Positions 9,048-18,016 of a DNA stretch of 64,000 bases are shown in pieces. The stretch lies in contig CAZFMX010000005.1 in assembly GCA_964520425.1 (NCBI GenBank), positions 1 to 64,000 of the forward strand, written 5' to 3'. The notes beneath the pieces were generated by a model. That model worked only from the letters and a program-made list of their open reading frames with translations, had not been told where the DNA came from and did not search any database. Source of the stretch: JAFGFY01 sp964520425. GTDB taxonomy: Bacteria > Desulfobacterota > DSM-4660 > Desulfatiglandales > HGW-15. Position 1 is the stretch's first letter. Every line of letters starts with the position of its first letter. A program made the translations under genes and the position numbers.

Positions 9048-9800
9048 TTACAACTCCTCTAAGAGTACAAACAGATCTTGCCATGTGGAAATCCTGGGGA
9101 TATGGGCGAGATTCTCCTTAGGAGCGGCGACAGAGACGTTGAGAGAAAAAGGTAATTCTTTGTTCTCTACGAAGGTCGCCCAGACAGGTCGGAGCTCTGC
9201 CCCTTGGGCACCGGTGAGATCCGGTTCAGGATCATCTCCCACATAGATTGTCTGATCTGGTTCAACACCCAAACCCTCAATAAGTCGATGAAAAACCAAA
9301 GGGTGGGGTTTGCGAAAGCCCTCTTCACCAGAAATAATGATAACATCAAAAAACGGGTTCAGGCCGACATGCTCGATGATTTTCCTTGCTGCAGGTCCGT
9401 GTGTGAAATTGGAGAGCAACCCAAGATAATAGGTCTCCTTTAGGGTTTGGAGCATCTCTTTGGTCTCCGGGATCAGGTGACAGTGCTCCGGAAAGGCCGA
9501 AAAATAAGCCTCTACGGACTCGTTGATTGGGAGATCGTATGGCTGAATAGAGTAACCCAAGGTTTCAAGAGCGGCACAAATCCAAAAGCGATTGTGTGTC
9601 TCTCTGCCGTCTTGTCGGGCAGCCTCAATGAACCTTTGGGCGGATTCGCGATACACCTCTTCAAAGGTCTCTTGATCCAGAAAAAGTCCACTTTTTCGCA
9701 GGCTTTCGATCAGTCTGCGCATGGCCTCAGGAAGGGCCTGCGAATCAGGGACGATTAGGGTATTAAAAAGATCGAAACCTATGGCTTCTATTTGTGACAT
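9048..9800 (-). CDS. HAD superfamily hydrolase (subfamily IA)
   Basis: About 250 residues from ATG 9800, where the protein begins MSQIEAIGFDLFNTLIV; the frame is open to 9848 but the extra residues are not family-like. The nucleophile motif is D-L-F-N-T: the second acidic residue of the usual DxD is Phe, as in the dehalogenase-like branch with D-x-[YF], so classical phosphatase action is uncertain. Motif II is LLSNFTHGP, the motif III lysine lies in EEGFRKPHPLVF, and motif IV is IYVGDDPEPDLTGAQ. The cap domain is helical (about residues 18-100). It is convergent with the molybdopterin gene. The substrate is unknown. Confidence 0.85.
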   Translation of the reverse strand: MSQIEAIGFDLFNTLIVPDSQALPEAMRRLIESLRKSGLFLDQETFEEVYRESAQRFIEAARQDGRETHNRFWICAALETLGYSIQPYDLPINESVEAYFSAFPEHCHLIPETKEMLQTLKETYYLGLLSNFTHGPAARKIIEHVGLNPFFDVIIISGEEGFRKPHPLVFHRLIEGLGVEPDQTIYVGDDPEPDLTGAQGAELRPVWATFVENKELPFSLNVSVAAPKENLAHIPRISTWQDLFVLLEEL

Positions 9801-9815
9801 GGGGTTCTTTCTACC

Positions 9816-9962
9816 TAGTGCCCATCCATAAACGGCCCTTTTGGCCAATCTCTGCGTTACGCTTCAGAATGTAATCCTCGAAATACTTTCATGTATTCCT
9901 GTGGTTACAATCTTCGCGTTCCTTGACCTTTACCAAAAATTCTCGTTTCTGGATGGACGCTA
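9816..9962. repeat. Palindromic repeat family A core with alternative termini, copy 4
   Basis: 147 bases. The core (GCCAATCTCTGCGTTACG, TAATCCTCGAAATACTT, GTATTCCTGTGGTTA, TTCCTTGACCTT) is the reverse-orientation core of family A. The termini, however, are TAGTGCCCATCCATAAACG and, inverted, TAGCGTCCATCCAGAAACG instead of GAGACCTTTGAAAAA. The same interior is therefore found with two kinds of inverted ends in this window. No coding capacity. Confidence 0.8.
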
Positions 9963-10001
9963 CCTAAACAATGAATGAAAAGCAAGCTGCGAGCGTTTCA
10001 G

Positions 10002-10032
10002 ATCAACAAATTTCACCATCAAATTTGTTGAT
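10002..10032. other. Perfect 12-bp hairpin
   Basis: ATCAACAAATTT at 10002-10013 pairs with AAATTTGTTGAT at 10021-10032 around CACCATC. It is AT-rich without a T-run and lies between repeats A4 and D2 in a 577-base spacer with no gene. Confidence 0.6.
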
Positions 10033-10062
10033 TGGCAATGATAATTCAGGATTTTGGGGAAT

Positions 10063-10190
10063 CCCTGGACACCAGGAAAGTGTTAGCTACAAGGCGCCGA
10101 GGAGCGCCGACTGAGGTGTATATACAATACACCGCAAGGAGAAGCGACCGAAGGCAACACAGCAGATGACAGCTTCCTGGTGGATCAGGG
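10063..10190. repeat. Palindromic repeat family D, copy 2
   Basis: 128 bases, same core as 6526-6654. Outer arms CACCAGGAAAGTG (10070-10082) and CAGCTTCCTGGTG (10170-10182) pair at 11 of 13 positions, with flanking CCCTGG / TCAGGG. The inner hairpin is GGTGTAT (10115-10121) with ATACACC (10127-10133). Relative to copy 1, a C-G pair of the inner stem is T-A here. Confidence 0.85.
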
Positions 10191-10377
10191 ATCAATAAAG
10201 GACTTGACCTTCTTACACATGCGGGGTAACAATAGCGCTGCCGTATTGTCTAATAGAGGTAAAAACCGTAGATATTGAGCGGCTATCGTGGCTAGTTCTT
10301 TTCTACATAAGTGACCGGTTATCCTTCATCAATATGGGGATTATGGGCTAGGGCTCTCGGGTTTTATCTCAAAAAGA

Positions 10378-10749
10378 ATGGAAAAGAAAAAATTCACTGA
10401 GCGAAGAAAGCTTAAGAGATTTCAAGTCCAAGACGGAGCATTTGCCGTAGTCAGACCTGAATTCACCAGATTAGGGCAGATCATAAATATCAGCTACGAG
10501 GGGCTCGCCTTTCAGTACGCCGCGACCGCCAATCAGGAAAACGGAGCATCTGAACTCGATATCTTCCTGACGGGCGATGCTTTCTATTTGGAAAATATGT
10601 CCTTTGAGACGGTTTGTGATCGTAGGGCGACAAAAAAATCTTCTAAGGGTTTCTTACCCTTGAGACGCTGTAGTGTCCATTTCAAGGATCTCACGGGCAC
10701 TCAAATAGCCCAATTGGAATATTTCATTCAGAACCACACCATAAATTGA
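10378..10749 (+). CDS. PilZ domain protein
   Basis: 123 residues, a single-domain PilZ. The two halves of the c-di-GMP site are visible: the RxxxR-type motif RRKLKRFQV near residues 10-18 and the D/NxSxxG-type motif INISYEGLAF near 37-46. It would bind cyclic di-GMP and act as a soluble effector. No diguanylate cyclase or motility operon adjoins it, so the target is unknown. The gene stands alone between repeat regions. A second unrelated PilZ protein lies at 28780-29118. Confidence 0.88.
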   Translation: MEKKKFTERRKLKRFQVQDGAFAVVRPEFTRLGQIINISYEGLAFQYAATANQENGASELDIFLTGDAFYLENMSFETVCDRRATKKSSKGFLPLRRCSVHFKDLTGTQIAQLEYFIQNHTIN

Positions 10750-10804
10750 AGCTTGGAGTTCCGAAAGCCTCACCCTCTCGCCTTTTTATTCCTTAAAAAC
10801 TGGG

Positions 10805-10900
10805 GAGTCTTGCTGGTACGGCTAGCGAAATTCGCTGATTTCACTAAAAACTCGCTCGTAATCCTGTGAAATCCGGTCTAGCCAGTGCGAAGATCGACTC
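10805..10900. repeat. Long imperfect hairpin, single copy
   Basis: GAGTC (10805-10809) and GACTC (10896-10900) close a structure whose best-paired part is GATTTCAC (10837-10844) with GTGAAATC (10866-10873). CGGCTAG and CTAGCC also face each other. It resembles the other palindromic elements in style but no second copy is seen here. Confidence 0.55.
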
Positions 10901-10979
10901 TCAGTCTCTAGGGTGAGGATATTTGGTGTTTTTTTGAATGGGACATACAAAATGTAGTCTGATATGATGAGCTAGATCA

Positions 10980-11067
10980 TATGAAAAAGCTACCTCCTTC
11001 TTTTATTCCATATTTTCCCTTAGACCCTATTATACTACAGGGTACTATAGGAGGTAGCTTTTTCATA
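10980..11067. promoter_or_regulatory. Perfect 19-bp inverted repeat upstream of the acyl-CoA dehydrogenase
   Basis: TATGAAAAAGCTACCTCCT (10980-10998) is exactly complementary to AGGAGGTAGCTTTTTCATA (11049-11067), with a 50-base loop. It ends 33 bases before the start codon at 11101. It could be an operator, a structured leader or the remnant of a small mobile element. Confidence 0.7.
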
Positions 11068-11100
11068 GGTGTCAGAATAAGACGAAAGGGAGGCTGAAGA

Positions 11101-12717
11101 ATGACACAACAAGTGAAGATGGCCCCGGAAGATCTCAATATGATCCTCGAAACCATATCCAAACTGGAAAGGGATCGGCTCTCATTGGAGACCAAGCTAG
11201 AGATGGATAAGGCCGGGGATTTCCCCATAGAACTCATTCGTTTCATGTTAGGCCCCGAGATGGCCCTTCATCTGGTCTTTGTTCCCGAGGAGTATGGAGG
11301 CCTCGGCGCCGGGGCGACTGAAATCGCCATTGTATCGGAGAGAATGGCTAGGATGGATTTGGCCATCGCCACATCTTTTCTGGCAATCTGCCTGGGTATG
11401 GACCCTATAAGGGTAGGAGCTACTGAAGAACAGAAAAAGAAGTATATAGGTAGGATCGCCGAGGAAGGTCTCATCGTTGCCTACGGTGTGACCGAACCCG
11501 ATGCAGGATCAAATGTCCAAGCCCTCAAAACTAGGGCTGAACGGGTACTGGACGAGGAAGGGAACATCAAAGGTTACAAGATCAACGGCCAGAAACAATT
11601 CATCAGCAATGGCGGCGTGGCAGACATCTATACGATCCTTGCCGATACACCCGAGGGTCCTTCCTTTTTTGCTGTAGAGGGGGGAACTAAAGGCTTGGTC
11701 CCCGGAAAGCATGAAGACAAACATGGCATTAGGGCCTCTGACACATGTCCTTTGGTCTTGGAAGACCTCTACGTGCCGGCTGAGAACTTGATTGGGGGCG
11801 TAGAAGGACAGGGTTTAAAACAGGCAAACGAAGTATTCGGCTACACAAGACTCATGGTGGCCGCATTTGGTCTGGGAGGCGGTATGGTTTCCCTGGAAAG
11901 GGCCATCAAATACTCCAAAGAAAGGTTTCAGTTCGGGACGCCGCTTTCCGAGAAGCAAGGATATACCCACAAACTCTTGGTTCCGCATGCCGTCCAATTG
12001 GAGGCCGCACGGGCCTTTATCGAAGAAACCGCCAGAAGACTCGATACGGTTGAGGATGATCTACAGGTGGAAGGGTCTATCGCCAAATATTTTGCCACAG
12101 AGGCGGGGGATGCTATGGCCAATGATGGCATTCAGGCCTTTGGCGGATACGGTTACACGCGGGAATACGAAGTGGAGAAGATCAAACGTGACGTCAAGGT
12201 GCTTACTATCTATGAAGGTACTAGCGAGATCCAGAAGAATATCATCTCTGTGTTTCGCCTTAGGGAGACGGTTCGGTCAAAGGGTCGGTACTATCTGGAT
12301 ATAGCCGACGCACTGGAAAAACTCCCGGAGGACTGCGGAGCAAGGGCTCTGTCCATAGCGTTGAGAATTCTCAACCAGGTGGTTTTGAGCGTTAGAGCAG
12401 CCAAATTAACCAAATCCCAGCATGTCATGTTTCTGTTGGCCGACATGATGGTCTGGTGTGAGGTAGGGAAAGCCCTTTGCGAGAAAGCCGTCGATCATGA
12501 CGGAACGGGAAAAACACTGGAATATATGAAGGCAGCTGCCCGGCTTTTTGCAAGAGATGTGTCGGAAAAGGTCTATGTCAACGGGCTCAAGATCGCGTGT
12601 GGGTGCGACAAAGATATGTCCTACGTCCTGGAGAGCCTCAACGCTATGAATCTTGGCGAAGTCATGAGGGCCTGTCTCAGTGATATGGATTTGATCGCCG
12701 AGGAGTTGGTCAAATGA
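11101..12717 (+). CDS. Acyl-CoA dehydrogenase family protein
   Basis: 538 residues with a GGGAGG ribosome site 7 bases before ATG 11101. FAD flavoprotein of the acyl-CoA dehydrogenase family: YGVTEPDAGSN (substrate/FAD loop), GYKINGQKQFISNG, RFQFGTPLSEKQG, IQAFGGYGYTREYEVEKIKRDVK and the IYEGTSEIQ motif carrying the expected catalytic glutamate. The usual core is about 380 residues; this protein has an extra C-terminal helical region of about 140 residues, as seen in longer family members. It would dehydrogenate a CoA thioester and pass electrons to ETF. No CoA ligase or ETF gene is adjacent, so the substrate is undetermined. Confidence 0.9.
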   Translation: MTQQVKMAPEDLNMILETISKLERDRLSLETKLEMDKAGDFPIELIRFMLGPEMALHLVFVPEEYGGLGAGATEIAIVSERMARMDLAIATSFLAICLGMDPIRVGATEEQKKKYIGRIAEEGLIVAYGVTEPDAGSNVQALKTRAERVLDEEGNIKGYKINGQKQFISNGGVADIYTILADTPEGPSFFAVEGGTKGLVPGKHEDKHGIRASDTCPLVLEDLYVPAENLIGGVEGQGLKQANEVFGYTRLMVAAFGLGGGMVSLERAIKYSKERFQFGTPLSEKQGYTHKLLVPHAVQLEAARAFIEETARRLDTVEDDLQVEGSIAKYFATEAGDAMANDGIQAFGGYGYTREYEVEKIKRDVKVLTIYEGTSEIQKNIISVFRLRETVRSKGRYYLDIADALEKLPEDCGARALSIALRILNQVVLSVRAAKLTKSQHVMFLLADMMVWCEVGKALCEKAVDHDGTGKTLEYMKAAARLFARDVSEKVYVNGLKIACGCDKDMSYVLESLNAMNLGEVMRACLSDMDLIAEELVK

Positions 12718-12792
12718 TACCCGTAAGGTTTCTCCCTTAGAGAGGAAGATCTCAGGAAGTTCCCTCCAAAAGGGGCATTAAGAGAAGAAAGA

Positions 12793-12987
12793 GGGACCTT
12801 TGAAAAATATTCAATTCTGTTCAAGGTCAAGGAAGGCGAGAATTCTAACCCTCCCGATTTTCATCGGGACAGCCAGGAATACCTGTAGTATTTCGCGAAT
12901 TAGAATTTGAGTCTGACACCGCTTGTCCCGCCATAGCCTTTGGCGACGGCGGAAGATTGGGCAAAAGGGGTGTTTTTCAAAGGTCTC
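12793..12987. repeat. Palindromic repeat family A, copy 1
   Basis: 195 bases bounded by GGGACCTTTGAAAAAT and, inverted, TTTTTCAAAGGTCTC. It shares its core with 24013-24178 (words TTCAAGGTCAAGGAAGGCG, CAGCCAGGAATACCT, TTAGAATTTGAGTCTGAC). Two extra segments are present: the hairpin CCCGATTTTCATCGGG, shared with copy 2, and a private stretch around CCGCCATAGCC before the right end. Confidence 0.85.
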
Positions 12988-13109
12988 AAAGACTCAATGG
13001 CTGAAAGTCTCCGCATGTTCACGATTAGTACCTGCATGCATCGGCAATCGAGAAAAGCTGCAGTGCTGGGAGGTTTTGGACGGTCAATCATGTATGAGCT
13101 TTCGAGGTC

Positions 13110-15815
13110 ATGGTAAATCAGGGGAAGTACCAGCGGCGATCAGGAAAAGCATGGTCTAGGCGCGGACCTGGCCACACACTGGAAGAACCTTACATATCCC
13201 CAAGAGCAGACCCCCATCTCAAGCCTCTCTTTAAAAAGATCGGTGTTCCAAAACCCACCCCCTTTGAACCAGATCCTTTTCAAGTGGAAGCCCTTGAACA
13301 GATTAAGACCTCTGATGTCCTGGTCAGCGCACCTACGGGCTCCGGGAAGACATGGATTGCCTCTCAGGCCATCGGACAATATCTCTCCAAAGGATTGAGA
13401 GCCTGGTATGCCTCACCGCTCAAGGCCCTGTCCAATTCCATCTATCAGGAATTGAGCAGGGAATTTGGGTCCGAGTCATGTGGAATCCTGACAGGGGATC
13501 GAAAAGAAAATGCCAGCGCGCCGATCATCGTAGGAACCACGGAAATTTTACGTAACCAGCTCTATGATGCGATGCAGACGGGGAAAACCATCCGGTCCGA
13601 CCTGGTGATATTGGATGAGGCGCACTATCTCAGTGATCCGGATCGAGGAGTGGTCTGGGAAGAGGTGCTCATCTATCTGCCCCCCCGAGTAAGGCTCTTG
13701 CTTCTCTCGGCGACCGTATCTAATGCCGAAGAGATCTCAGCATGGCTGGAGGAGAATCGCAGAACCCAGACCCGAATTGTGTGCTCTGACGATCGGCCTG
13801 TGCCATTGGAAATGCTTTTCCTTTTCCCGGATGGATTCATCTCTCCCCTTGGCGGGAAAAGAGGACTTGCCCCCAGGGTCAAAAAGTATATCTCCTCCCG
13901 AGAAGGAAAGAGAAGAGGATTAAAAAAAATCCAATTTGGGGAGATCATCCACTGTCTGAGGGCATTTGATCTCCTTCCGGCCATCTTCTTTCTCAAATCA
14001 AGAAAAGATTGCAATCATGCCCTCTTGACCTGTCCATCCGTGGAAAGACCTTCTGAACTCAGAGAGCGGGCTGAACGGGAAGTCAAGGAGTTTATGCAGG
14101 AGTACCCTCACCTGAAGGGACATCCTCAACTCAGTCGGTTATCGGACGCCGCAGTGGGCTCCCATCATGCGGGCCAGCTTCCCTACTGGAAGATGCTCAT
14201 TGAGAGGATGATGAATAAAGGGTATTTGGAAGTCATCTTCTCCACATCCACGGTGGCGGCGGGCGTGAATTTTCCTGCAAGGACCGTGGTTTTAGTCCAG
14301 AGTGACCGTTATGACGGGCATGAATTCACCAACCTCACGGCAACAGACCTTCACCAGATGGTCGGTCGAGCCGGACGAAGGGGAAAGGACAACATCGGAT
14401 TTGCCCTCATCGTGCCCGGTCTTCACCAGGACCCTGAGCTAATATATGAACTAAGGGACTCTCCTCCAGAGCCTCTTATGAGTCAGATCCACATCAATTT
14501 CTCCATGACCCTGAACCTGCTCCTTTCGCATACACCCATGGAGGTGAAGGATCTGCTGGACCATTCATTTGCCGCGTTCCAAGAAAAAAAGGCAGGTTCC
14601 CCAGTGCAGAGGCAATGGGAGGAGATGCTTAGGGTTTTAAACAAAGCACTCCCTCAAGGTCTGTGCGATACGGGTGATCCCTACGAGATTCTGGAGAACA
14701 TCGATAAAAGACTGGAGACAAATAGAGAAAAGAAGGTGATGAAAAGAGAGATACGGAATGAAAGGCGATTGAGAACATACACCCCGTTCCTGCGACCCGG
14801 GCGATTGTTTCTTCATAAGAATAAAGGGATCTATGTCATCTTTCATACCTACAAGGATGAAGGAAGACTGATCTGTGCGGCTCACAATATTCACGAGACC
14901 GTTCGAGCCAGGAAACGCAAAATCCGGTTGAGAAAAGTCCCTTTCGATAAGATCCGAGCCCTCTACGATTATCGGGTCGATTTGCCGGAGGGCTATTCTT
15001 TAGAGAGATTGCAGACACTTTTCGATGCCATCAGCAGGGATGACCTGGAGTTGTTGCGTGTCGATTCCTCCGAAGAAGCAGTCGGAGAAGGAGATCTGGA
15101 TCTCATCCAGAAAAGACTGAGTGAACTCCCATGTGAGACATGTGAACACCTCAATGAGTGCCACACGGCAAAGAACAAGAAACTGAAACGGATCTTAAAA
15201 GAATTTCGGTCACTTGCCTATAAGATGGGGGGGGACAAAGGCGGGTTGTGGGCCAGCTTCAAAAGACACCTCAGATTTCTCAAAGAGATGGGTTTTGTGG
15301 ATGAAACGGATCAATTGACGCCTGACGGAGACTGGGCATCTAAATTGAGACTGGACCAGCCCCTTCTTATTGCCGAGGCCATCAGAAGAAAGGCTCTGAG
15401 CGGCATTTCTCCTGAGGTCATGGCAGGGTGCATGGCGCCTTTTGTCTGGGATCGGGTCCAGGAAGTGGAGCTTCTGACCCAAAGTCCCATGGACCTGAAG
15501 AATTGCGAAGATGCCTTTAGCAACGTGATCGAATCGATCCAAGAGATCAGAACGCTGAAAGCAAAGCGGGGATTTGAAAACCCTCCGATCCTCTTTTGGC
15601 CCGCGGCAGCCCTGTTTTTATGGGCCAAAGGAGTGCCGTGGGAAAGGCTTTTATCCTATATTCCTGTAGACGAAGGGGATATGGCCTCTCTGATTCTAAG
15701 GACGGCAGACCACTTGCGGCAGGCGACAAACCTAAAGAAATCCCACCCCGAACTCGTCTCAGTAGCCCACACGGCCATAGAGCATATCCTGCGTGAACCT
15801 GTCCTTATCTCCTAG
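13110..15815 (+). CDS. Ski2-like DEAD/DEAH-box helicase with a cysteine cluster
   Basis: 901 residues. An SF2 helicase of the Ski2/Mtr4/HelY type: Q-motif region PFQVEALEQI, Walker A SAPTGSGKTW, motif II LDEAHYLSD, motif III LLSATVSNAEE, motif V region FSTSTVAAGVNFPARTV and motif VI HQMVGRAGRRG. These enzymes unwind structured RNA or DNA. Near residue 673 there is a compact cysteine cluster, PCETCEHLNECH (C-x2-C-x5-C-H), suggesting a metal site inside the C-terminal part. The C-terminal helical region (LRFLKEMGFVDETDQLTPDGDWASKL) matches the family. The ATG at 13110 has only GAGG upstream, so the start is less certain. The TAG stop is formed by the first bases of a family-B repeat. Confidence 0.9.
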   Translation: MVNQGKYQRRSGKAWSRRGPGHTLEEPYISPRADPHLKPLFKKIGVPKPTPFEPDPFQVEALEQIKTSDVLVSAPTGSGKTWIASQAIGQYLSKGLRAWYASPLKALSNSIYQELSREFGSESCGILTGDRKENASAPIIVGTTEILRNQLYDAMQTGKTIRSDLVILDEAHYLSDPDRGVVWEEVLIYLPPRVRLLLLSATVSNAEEISAWLEENRRTQTRIVCSDDRPVPLEMLFLFPDGFISPLGGKRGLAPRVKKYISSREGKRRGLKKIQFGEIIHCLRAFDLLPAIFFLKSRKDCNHALLTCPSVERPSELRERAEREVKEFMQEYPHLKGHPQLSRLSDAAVGSHHAGQLPYWKMLIERMMNKGYLEVIFSTSTVAAGVNFPARTVVLVQSDRYDGHEFTNLTATDLHQMVGRAGRRGKDNIGFALIVPGLHQDPELIYELRDSPPEPLMSQIHINFSMTLNLLLSHTPMEVKDLLDHSFAAFQEKKAGSPVQRQWEEMLRVLNKALPQGLCDTGDPYEILENIDKRLETNREKKVMKREIRNERRLRTYTPFLRPGRLFLHKNKGIYVIFHTYKDEGRLICAAHNIHETVRARKRKIRLRKVPFDKIRALYDYRVDLPEGYSLERLQTLFDAISRDDLELLRVDSSEEAVGEGDLDLIQKRLSELPCETCEHLNECHTAKNKKLKRILKEFRSLAYKMGGDKGGLWASFKRHLRFLKEMGFVDETDQLTPDGDWASKLRLDQPLLIAEAIRRKALSGISPEVMAGCMAPFVWDRVQEVELLTQSPMDLKNCEDAFSNVIESIQEIRTLKAKRGFENPPILFWPAAALFLWAKGVPWERLLSYIPVDEGDMASLILRTADHLRQATNLKKSHPELVSVAHTAIEHILREPVLIS

Positions 15816-15922
15816 TGTCGTGTCCCAAAAGAAACTTACATAAAAGAGTGCCTGAAAACAGATCCATAAAGATGTCACAGAATATGTTCATGATAATGTA
15901 AGTGATTTCTGGGACACGACAT
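15813..15922. repeat. Palindromic repeat family B, copy 1
   Basis: 110 bases with terminal inverted repeats of about 25 bases: AGTGTCGTGTCCCAAAAG at the left and, inverted, ATGTCGTGTCCCAGAAAT at the right, each followed by an ACTTACAT-like word. The first three bases (TAG, 15813-15815) are the stop codon of the helicase gene. Confidence 0.85.
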
Positions 15923-15998
15923 GAGTCCCTCGTTTCGGAAATTCTGCAGCCAGTTGAAGTCAAGAGTATTAATCAGGGTCTTATATTCAGCTTCATTT

Positions 15999-18014
15999 TT
16001 ACCTTTTCCTATTTCCAGTAGCATCCGGCTGGACGCGATCTATAATGGTTATGGGTTCAGCAGGAATCTCGTCACAGCCACCTTTACCATTCTGCTCTAT
16101 ATAATGATGATGTACAAGCATGGTTGAAAGGATGGCTGTTATGCGCATATTGTCAGTGTTACTCATCTTGAGTCCTTTTACCTTTCGGCATTTGGATACA
16201 AGTCCTGAGGCCTGTTTGGGTAAAAAGATGTTCGCTTTCTTCAATTTGGCTTCACTTGTTAGATCATCCACCCAGTCTATACTATTTCCATGAAAAAAGC
16301 TTGCCGCATCCGGTGCCCTGTAAGGCTTTTTGGGACGATTTAATATGGGATCAGGGATGATATCCTTAAAGGCGATTTTTAAAAGATGCTTTTCATCAAG
16401 GCCGAGAAGTTTATGTCTTGGAGGAAGCTGGTTGGCAAAGTCAACGAGTTCACAGTCAAGAAAGGGGAATCGACCTTCCACTGAATTGGCCATCAACATC
16501 CTGTCCCCCTGAGCCGAGAGAATGTATCCTGATAGCAATGAGATCATCTCCAGCCACTGGGCTCTGCATAAAGGATCCCACATTTCATGAGCATCCGGCA
16601 TTAGGGATATTATGTCCTTTTCCACGTTCTTCTTTTCTATTTCCGCGTGTAGATCCGGATTGAGCATGAGTTTGATTGATGATGTCGTATCCCATCGTGG
16701 GCGGTGTGAAAGCGCTGGGTCCGCAGGATTAAGACTTTTCCCGAAAAAGGCCCGGGCAAATGCCGGGGCCTTGCCAGGAGATCGAGCCATCCATGGGTAA
16801 AGCCGTAATATGATATTTGCCCTTTTTGCAGACTGGAGATTTCTGGCAAGGAATAGACGAACCCTGGCCTCGCGGAAAATATCGTATCCTGCGAGCACTT
16901 CATCCGCTCCTTCTCCTGTGACCACAACCTTGTATCCAGATTCACGCACGAGCTTTGAAAGAAGGAACAATGGGGCCGGTGCTGTTCGCAGGATCGGACG
17001 TTCCGTATGCCATATCACATGGGGAAATACTTCTCCGATATCTTCCTGTGAGATACGGACATCCCTGTGTTCAGCGCCAAGCCTGTTAACCATCTCCCTT
17101 TGATAATTCCCTTCATCAAATTCAGGATCAGCGAAACGTATGGAAAAGGTTCTTAGAGGAGCTTGGGTGTATTTCGCGACAATGGAAGATGTGATTGATG
17201 AATCAATCCCGCCGGACAGATAGGCCCCAACAGGTACATCGCTTCTCGTGAAACGCAACTGGGAGGCTTGTATTAAATACTTCCCTAGACGGTCAGCATT
17301 CTCCTGCTCATTCAATCCTTCTGCATCATTCGACAAGGGAAAGCGAATGGACCAATAGGGCTCAGACCTTAAGCTTCCATTGGTCAGTATCGCAAAGTGA
17401 CCAGGCTTCAGTTCCTCTATGCATTTAAAGGCTGTTCTCGGGGCTATGGGACTCCAGAAAGTAAAGATCTCTGAGAGACCCGCGGGATCAAACTCCCGTT
17501 TGACGTCTCTGCAGGCAAATAGAGATTTGACCTCTGAGGCGAACAGGAGTTTATTTTCACATTGCGTATAGTAGAGGGGCCGAATTCCGAGACGGTCACG
17601 GGAGAGGATTACGCTGTTTCTTGCTTTGTCCCATAGGGCAATCGCCCATTGGCCGTTAAATCGCTCAAAACATGAAGTCCCCCATTCTTCATAGGCATGT
17701 ACGATGACCTCAGTATCACTTTTTGTCTTGAATTGATGTCCCAACCCATGCAATTCTGTAGCGAGTTCAAGATAGTTGAATATCTCACCATTAAAAGTAA
17801 TCCAGATGGTTTCATCTTCATTAGACAAAGGCTGGGCACCAGTCTCAAGGTCTATTATGGCAAGACGCGTGTGTCCCAGCGCGACCTGAGGATCACGATA
17901 ATAACCGCTGGAGTCAGGCCCGCGGTGTTTAAGTCTTCCCATCATTCGAATAAGGAGGTCCGAATCAGGTGGAGGACTGTCGCCGATATTGACTATTCCA
18001 CAGATTCCACACAT
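15999..18014 (-). CDS. asnB: Asparagine synthase (glutamine-hydrolysing)
   Basis: 671 residues. The N-terminal class II glutamine amidotransferase begins MCGICGIVN, with the catalytic Cys2 exposed after Met removal. Other glutaminase motifs are HRGPDSSGYY, LGHTRLAIID and FNGEIFNY. The synthetase half has the PP-loop AYLSGGIDSS and the segment VVTGEGADEVLAGYD. The reaction is ATP-dependent amidation of aspartate (or a related carboxylate) with glutamine nitrogen. Long AsnB proteins of this kind are common in polysaccharide loci, and a nucleotide-sugar dehydrogenase lies divergently upstream. The start lies 2 bases after the stop of the small upstream gene (18017-18226), indicating coupling and perhaps a carrier-linked substrate. 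Confidence 0.92.
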   Translation of the reverse strand: MCGICGIVNIGDSPPPDSDLLIRMMGRLKHRGPDSSGYYRDPQVALGHTRLAIIDLETGAQPLSNEDETIWITFNGEIFNYLELATELHGLGHQFKTKSDTEVIVHAYEEWGTSCFERFNGQWAIALWDKARNSVILSRDRLGIRPLYYTQCENKLLFASEVKSLFACRDVKREFDPAGLSEIFTFWSPIAPRTAFKCIEELKPGHFAILTNGSLRSEPYWSIRFPLSNDAEGLNEQENADRLGKYLIQASQLRFTRSDVPVGAYLSGGIDSSITSSIVAKYTQAPLRTFSIRFADPEFDEGNYQREMVNRLGAEHRDVRISQEDIGEVFPHVIWHTERPILRTAPAPLFLLSKLVRESGYKVVVTGEGADEVLAGYDIFREARVRLFLARNLQSAKRANIILRLYPWMARSPGKAPAFARAFFGKSLNPADPALSHRPRWDTTSSIKLMLNPDLHAEIEKKNVEKDIISLMPDAHEMWDPLCRAQWLEMISLLSGYILSAQGDRMLMANSVEGRFPFLDCELVDFANQLPPRHKLLGLDEKHLLKIAFKDIIPDPILNRPKKPYRAPDAASFFHGNSIDWVDDLTSEAKLKKANIFLPKQASGLVSKCRKVKGLKMSNTDNMRITAILSTMLVHHHYIEQNGKGGCDEIPAEPITIIDRVQPDATGNRKR

Positions 18015-18016
18015 AC

